A stretch of 64,000 nucleotides of DNA from Clostridium_AM sp900759715. GTDB taxonomy: Bacteria; Bacillota; Clostridia; Clostridiales; Clostridiaceae. Shown here piece by piece: positions 61,095 to 64,000 of this stretch; positions within the stretch are counted from its first letter, which is position 1; each line of letters opens with the position of its first letter. Under the pieces are notes generated by a model. It made no database searches. It was given only the letters and a program-made list of their open reading frames with translations, and was not told where the DNA came from. Position numbers and translations under genes: made by a program. The stretch covers positions 1 to 64,000 of the forward strand of contig CAAEXF010000075.1 of assembly GCA_900759715.1 (NCBI GenBank), read 5' to 3'.

Positions 61095-62558
61095 CTAATA
61101 TTTATAAAAATTTCGACTGATCTGACCTTTCTTAACTTTTAAAATCAGAAATTTCATTATAGTTAAATTAACCTCTTCTTTTAATAATCCTAGAACTACT
61201 ACATATATAATTACACCTACTATCCCTTGTATTATTGTTGTTATAATTTTGGCCCCCATATAGATTCCTATAAATCTAACTATACTAAACATAAATGCTG
61301 AAGCAACAATGTATTTTAATAAGCTTTTAATTAAATTTCTCTTTATAATATTTTTTCTTACGTATATATATTGAATTAAAGTAACAACAAATTCAACAAT
61401 TACTGTAGATACACATGATCCAATTGCTTTGTACTGTGGTATTAATATAAAATTTAATATTATATTTATTATTGCACCTATCGTTACCGAAACTGTAAAC
61501 TCCTTCGTTCTATTTGCTGGCAATAAATATTGAGTTCCTAGAACATTACTCATTGCTATTAAAAATAAAATTGGAGTTAAAACAATAATTAAATATGAAA
61601 CTTCACCAAAGTCAGCTCCGAAAAACCAAGGTACAAATTCATTTGATACTGCTGCTAATCCTACTGCCATTGGAATAGAAGCATAAGCAACTCCTTGTAA
61701 GTTCTTATTTAAATATTCATTCATTTTTTCATTATCACCATTAGCAAAAGTATTACTCATTCTAGGTAACATCACTATTCCAAGTGAAGTTACTAAGCCT
61801 AATACTAACTTAACTATTTTTTGAGATTGTTCATAAAGGCCAACTTCACCTGTATTAGCTAATATTCCTAGCATTGTTTTATCTAATACTGCATATATTT
61901 GTATAGCAATTTGAGGTATAAACAATCGTAATGCTGGAATAAGATGTTCCTTCATATCTGAAAACTTTATTTTTACCTTTGAAACAGTCCTAGGGATATA
62001 CATCCACATAACTAAATTTCCGAATAAAGCCATAAGTGCATTTATAATTATATATTTATACAAATCCTCATAGACCTTTACAAATATAAAAATACATATT
62101 ACTCCTATTACCTTTACAACTAAATTTCTTGTAACAGTTTTTTTAAAGTCTTCTAATCCCATGTACAACCAAGATATATCAATCATAGCTGCTATAATGT
62201 TAATACCTTGAATTAAATAAATACTTCCATATTCCTTATTAAATCCAAAAATTAATATGTAGAATAATAAGGCAATACTTGTTGTTGCTACATTAAAAAA
62301 AGTTATTGACCAAAAGGTTTTAGACATTTTCTCTTTATCATCTCTTACATAAGCAATCTGCCTGTTACCATACATCGCAATGCCTAGTGAACCTAAAATT
62401 ATAAAGTATTGAGCGATAGAAATAGTATAGCTATATACCCCTATACCTTCTTTACCTAATATTCTTGATACATATGGAACTGTTATTAATGGCATAAATA
62501 AAGTTACTATTTGAAGTAACAAATTATACATAAAGTTTTTCGCTATACTTTTACTCAT
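61095..62558 (-). CDS. Polysaccharide flippase (Wzx, MATE/MOP superfamily)
   Basis: A 487-residue membrane protein with about 14 hydrophobic segments. The opening KNFMYNLLLQIVTLFMPLITVPYVSRILGKEGIGVYSYTISI is the polysaccharide-synthase flippase signature. It moves lipid-linked repeat units of a surface polysaccharide across the membrane. The ATG at 62558 has AGAGGAA upstream; the longer frame would overlap the upstream gene by 58 bp. It follows the polymerase/ligase gene by 2 bp. Confidence 0.93.
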   Translation of the reverse strand: MSKSIAKNFMYNLLLQIVTLFMPLITVPYVSRILGKEGIGVYSYTISIAQYFIILGSLGIAMYGNRQIAYVRDDKEKMSKTFWSITFFNVATTSIALLFYILIFGFNKEYGSIYLIQGINIIAAMIDISWLYMGLEDFKKTVTRNLVVKVIGVICIFIFVKVYEDLYKYIIINALMALFGNLVMWMYIPRTVSKVKIKFSDMKEHLIPALRLFIPQIAIQIYAVLDKTMLGILANTGEVGLYEQSQKIVKLVLGLVTSLGIVMLPRMSNTFANGDNEKMNEYLNKNLQGVAYASIPMAVGLAAVSNEFVPWFFGADFGEVSYLIIVLTPILFLIAMSNVLGTQYLLPANRTKEFTVSVTIGAIINIILNFILIPQYKAIGSCVSTVIVEFVVTLIQYIYVRKNIIKRNLIKSLLKYIVASAFMFSIVRFIGIYMGAKIITTIIQGIVGVIIYVVVLGLLKEEVNLTIMKFLILKVKKGQISRNFYKY

Positions 62559-62560
62559 CT

Positions 62561-63808
62561 TTAAAGTTCCTCTTGTTTTTGTTTTAATATAAATGTCCAT
62601 CCATAAGCTAAAAAGCAAATTATGATATTATTATATGGTATATTAGTAACAGTAAATAGTACTGCTACTGTTAAAGCTATTATTAATATATTTAGTTCTT
62701 TATTTTTTATAGAATAACTTAAAGCTAATATTAAAGGAATTAAGTAGAATATCATTAAATATAATCCGCATTCTGGTAAAACACTCATTAATCCACTACT
62801 TCCACCAATATCATTTCCTCTTTCGTTTAAACTCATATATTGTTGAACAAATTTATAATCGCCATAACCATTTCCTATTATTTTATGTTTACTCCAAGCT
62901 TTAAATCCCACTTTAAAATCTTCAGTCCTTGCTGAATAAGATCCAAATGTAGTAGCACTGGAATTTATTTTATCATTTATAAAATAAAGAGAAGTACAGA
63001 TTAATGTAACTAATATAATTGGAGCTATTAACATTTTTAGAGTTAAATTAATAAAATTATTACTTTTTTTTATTAGTAATTTTATAATTAGTAATCCAGA
63101 CGTAATTATAATACCTGTTGTTGAAAGTGTACTAAAAATACTAACTAATAAAATACAAATATTTATTTTATTAATATCTTTTTTTACAAATAATTGTACA
63201 AGTAATGCTATACATAAATTAAAACTGTACATTGGAGCTTCCGTAAAGATACCTATATTTCTTATCAACTTGATTCCATTTATATTAACAGGTTGAGCTT
63301 CAAAATAAATTCCATAATAACTTGATATATAATTATAACCACCCCAATTAAGCACTATTTGACTACTAGGATTAATTATTTTTAAGCAAGTTCCAAATAC
63401 ATACATAACCAACGAAATAACAGATAGTACTATCATTGAATAGGATATTTTCATCAGTAAACTTGTTGGGGAATTCATATTGCTTAAGTATAAAAAGAAA
63501 ATACTAAACAATATAATAAACTTACTTGTAAAATTTAGAGCAGCATTTGGTGTATTAAGCAATATAAAAATTAAATTATATATATTTATTCCTGATAATA
63601 TAATAGTTATAATTATAGTTTTTTTCTTAGTTTTAAATATTTCTTTAACCGATATAATAATTAATATAAATACTGATATACATAATAAAGTATAATTTAG
63701 ATTTATTAGTGTTTTGTTTTTGTTAAGCCAAATAGAATTGCAATCTAAGATCATAGAGATAGCAACTATATATTCCAAAAAATTGAATATTTTATTTTTT
63801 TTATTCAT
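62561..63808 (-). CDS. O-antigen ligase/polymerase-like membrane protein (Wzy type)
   Basis: A 415-residue protein with ten or more hydrophobic segments and a larger loop (about 260-330) carrying FKVGFKAWSKHKIIGNGYGDYKFVQQYM, the pattern of the Wzy_C/WaaL ligase-polymerase family. It would polymerise or transfer the polysaccharide units exported by the flippase encoded next. Base composition here is lower in GC than in most of the window, as is common for surface polysaccharide genes. Confidence 0.88.
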   Translation of the reverse strand: MNKKNKIFNFLEYIVAISMILDCNSIWLNKNKTLINLNYTLLCISVFILIIISVKEIFKTKKKTIIITIILSGINIYNLIFILLNTPNAALNFTSKFIILFSIFFLYLSNMNSPTSLLMKISYSMIVLSVISLVMYVFGTCLKIINPSSQIVLNWGGYNYISSYYGIYFEAQPVNINGIKLIRNIGIFTEAPMYSFNLCIALLVQLFVKKDINKINICILLVSIFSTLSTTGIIITSGLLIIKLLIKKSNNFINLTLKMLIAPIILVTLICTSLYFINDKINSSATTFGSYSARTEDFKVGFKAWSKHKIIGNGYGDYKFVQQYMSLNERGNDIGGSSGLMSVLPECGLYLMIFYLIPLILALSYSIKNKELNILIIALTVAVLFTVTNIPYNNIIICFLAYGWTFILKQKQEEL

Positions 63809-63855
63809 AAAAAATTCTCCATCTTAAATATATTTTTCATTCTATCCCCTTTATA

Positions 63856-64000
63856 TTATGATAATATTTTTCTATTTTTAAATTCTCTTTTAGCTTTACA
63901 ATCAAACAAAAATTGTTTTATCCCTTTAAATATTGTAATAATCTTTAAATACTTACTTTCATCTCTTTTTTGTAGACATTTTATAATATCTATTAAATCC
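63856..64000 (-). CDS. C-terminal fragment, probably of a glycosyltransferase
   Basis: A minus-strand frame open from the window edge to a TAA at 63856-63858, 47 residues (ending KREFKNRKILS), basic and helical. It is on the same strand just upstream of the Wzy-like gene, where a glycosyltransferase gene would be expected, but the fragment itself carries no diagnostic motif. Confidence 0.45.
   Translation of the reverse strand, partial: DLIDIIKCLQKRDESKYLKIITIFKGIKQFLFDCKAKREFKNRKILS

Overview
The window reads as a chromosomal segment of a low-GC, spore-former-type Firmicute, most likely Clostridium sensu stricto. The DNA is AT-rich, AGGAGG-type ribosome binding sites precede most genes, and intrinsic terminators (hairpin plus T-run) are dense. 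The gene families are typical clostridial ones: DUF3786, DUF438/hemerythrin/PAS, ferredoxin-tailed aldo/keto reductase, methionine aminopeptidase with a SEC-C tail, HD-GYP proteins, PTS-linked DhaKLM and Bce-type transporters. No tRNA, rRNA, CRISPR array, phage gene or transposase gene was found. Species identity cannot be fixed from the sequence alone. Most genes lie on the minus strand.

Layout. 1-5.7 kb: the end of a secreted-type protein, glutathione peroxidase, a DUF1089 (glycolipid-binding-like) gene behind a LexA/SOS box, map, an aldo/keto reductase with its MarR regulator, and a CBS-pair protein. 5.9-17.5 kb: a possible ten-gene minus-strand run. It contains an RpiR regulator, an alpha-glucoside PTS (EIICB and EIIA), a GH4 6-phospho-alpha-glucosidase, KDPG aldolase, KDG kinase, an IlvD/Edd-type dehydratase and a three-subunit molybdenum hydroxylase. 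17.8-25.5 kb: transporter, acetyltransferase, Amj-type lipid II flippase, metallo-hydrolase, small proteins, HD-GYP and UppP. 25.6-33.7 kb: envelope-stress genes, with a BcrAB-like ABC transporter and its two-component system, then a VanRS-like pair with a PmtA-like methyltransferase and a TVP38 membrane protein. 34-43 kb: yjdF behind a probable yjdF riboswitch, two nitroreductases with a WYL regulator, twin DUF2382 proteins, a PAS kinase with an HD-GYP response regulator, and a monooxygenase/MarR pair. 43.5-49.3 kb: the dhaKLM dihydroxyacetone kinase operon with a sigma-54 promoter, and its activator carrying an HPr domain. 49.4-60.7 kb: VanW lipoprotein, small membrane proteins, DUF438, a full Bce module (BceRS plus BceAB), a nucleotidyltransferase and an LCP protein. 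61-64 kb: the start of a surface polysaccharide cluster (flippase, polymerase/ligase, end of a further gene).

Main observations. (1) Five copies of a 100-250 bp structured repeat share a conserved inner core hairpin, while their outer stems differ in sequence but stay paired, with compensatory changes. They lie at 4898-5084, 29719-29905, 33856-34101, 37035-37252 and 44605-44700. One copy supplies the C-terminal codons of an acetyltransferase. (2) The PTS/GH4 genes sit next to lower semi-phosphorylative Entner-Doudoroff enzymes and a molybdenum hydroxylase. This suggests, but does not prove, a route that handles both halves of a phosphorylated disaccharide, including oxidation of the non-phosphorylated sugar. 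(3) The sigma-54 activator of dhaKLM begins with a full HPr-like domain, and a near-perfect -24/-12 promoter precedes dhaK. (4) Many envelope-defence functions are concentrated here: two bacitracin-type transporters, two further kinases, UppP, Amj, VanW and LCP.

Limits: all functions are read from protein motifs and context. No alignment, folding or database search was run.
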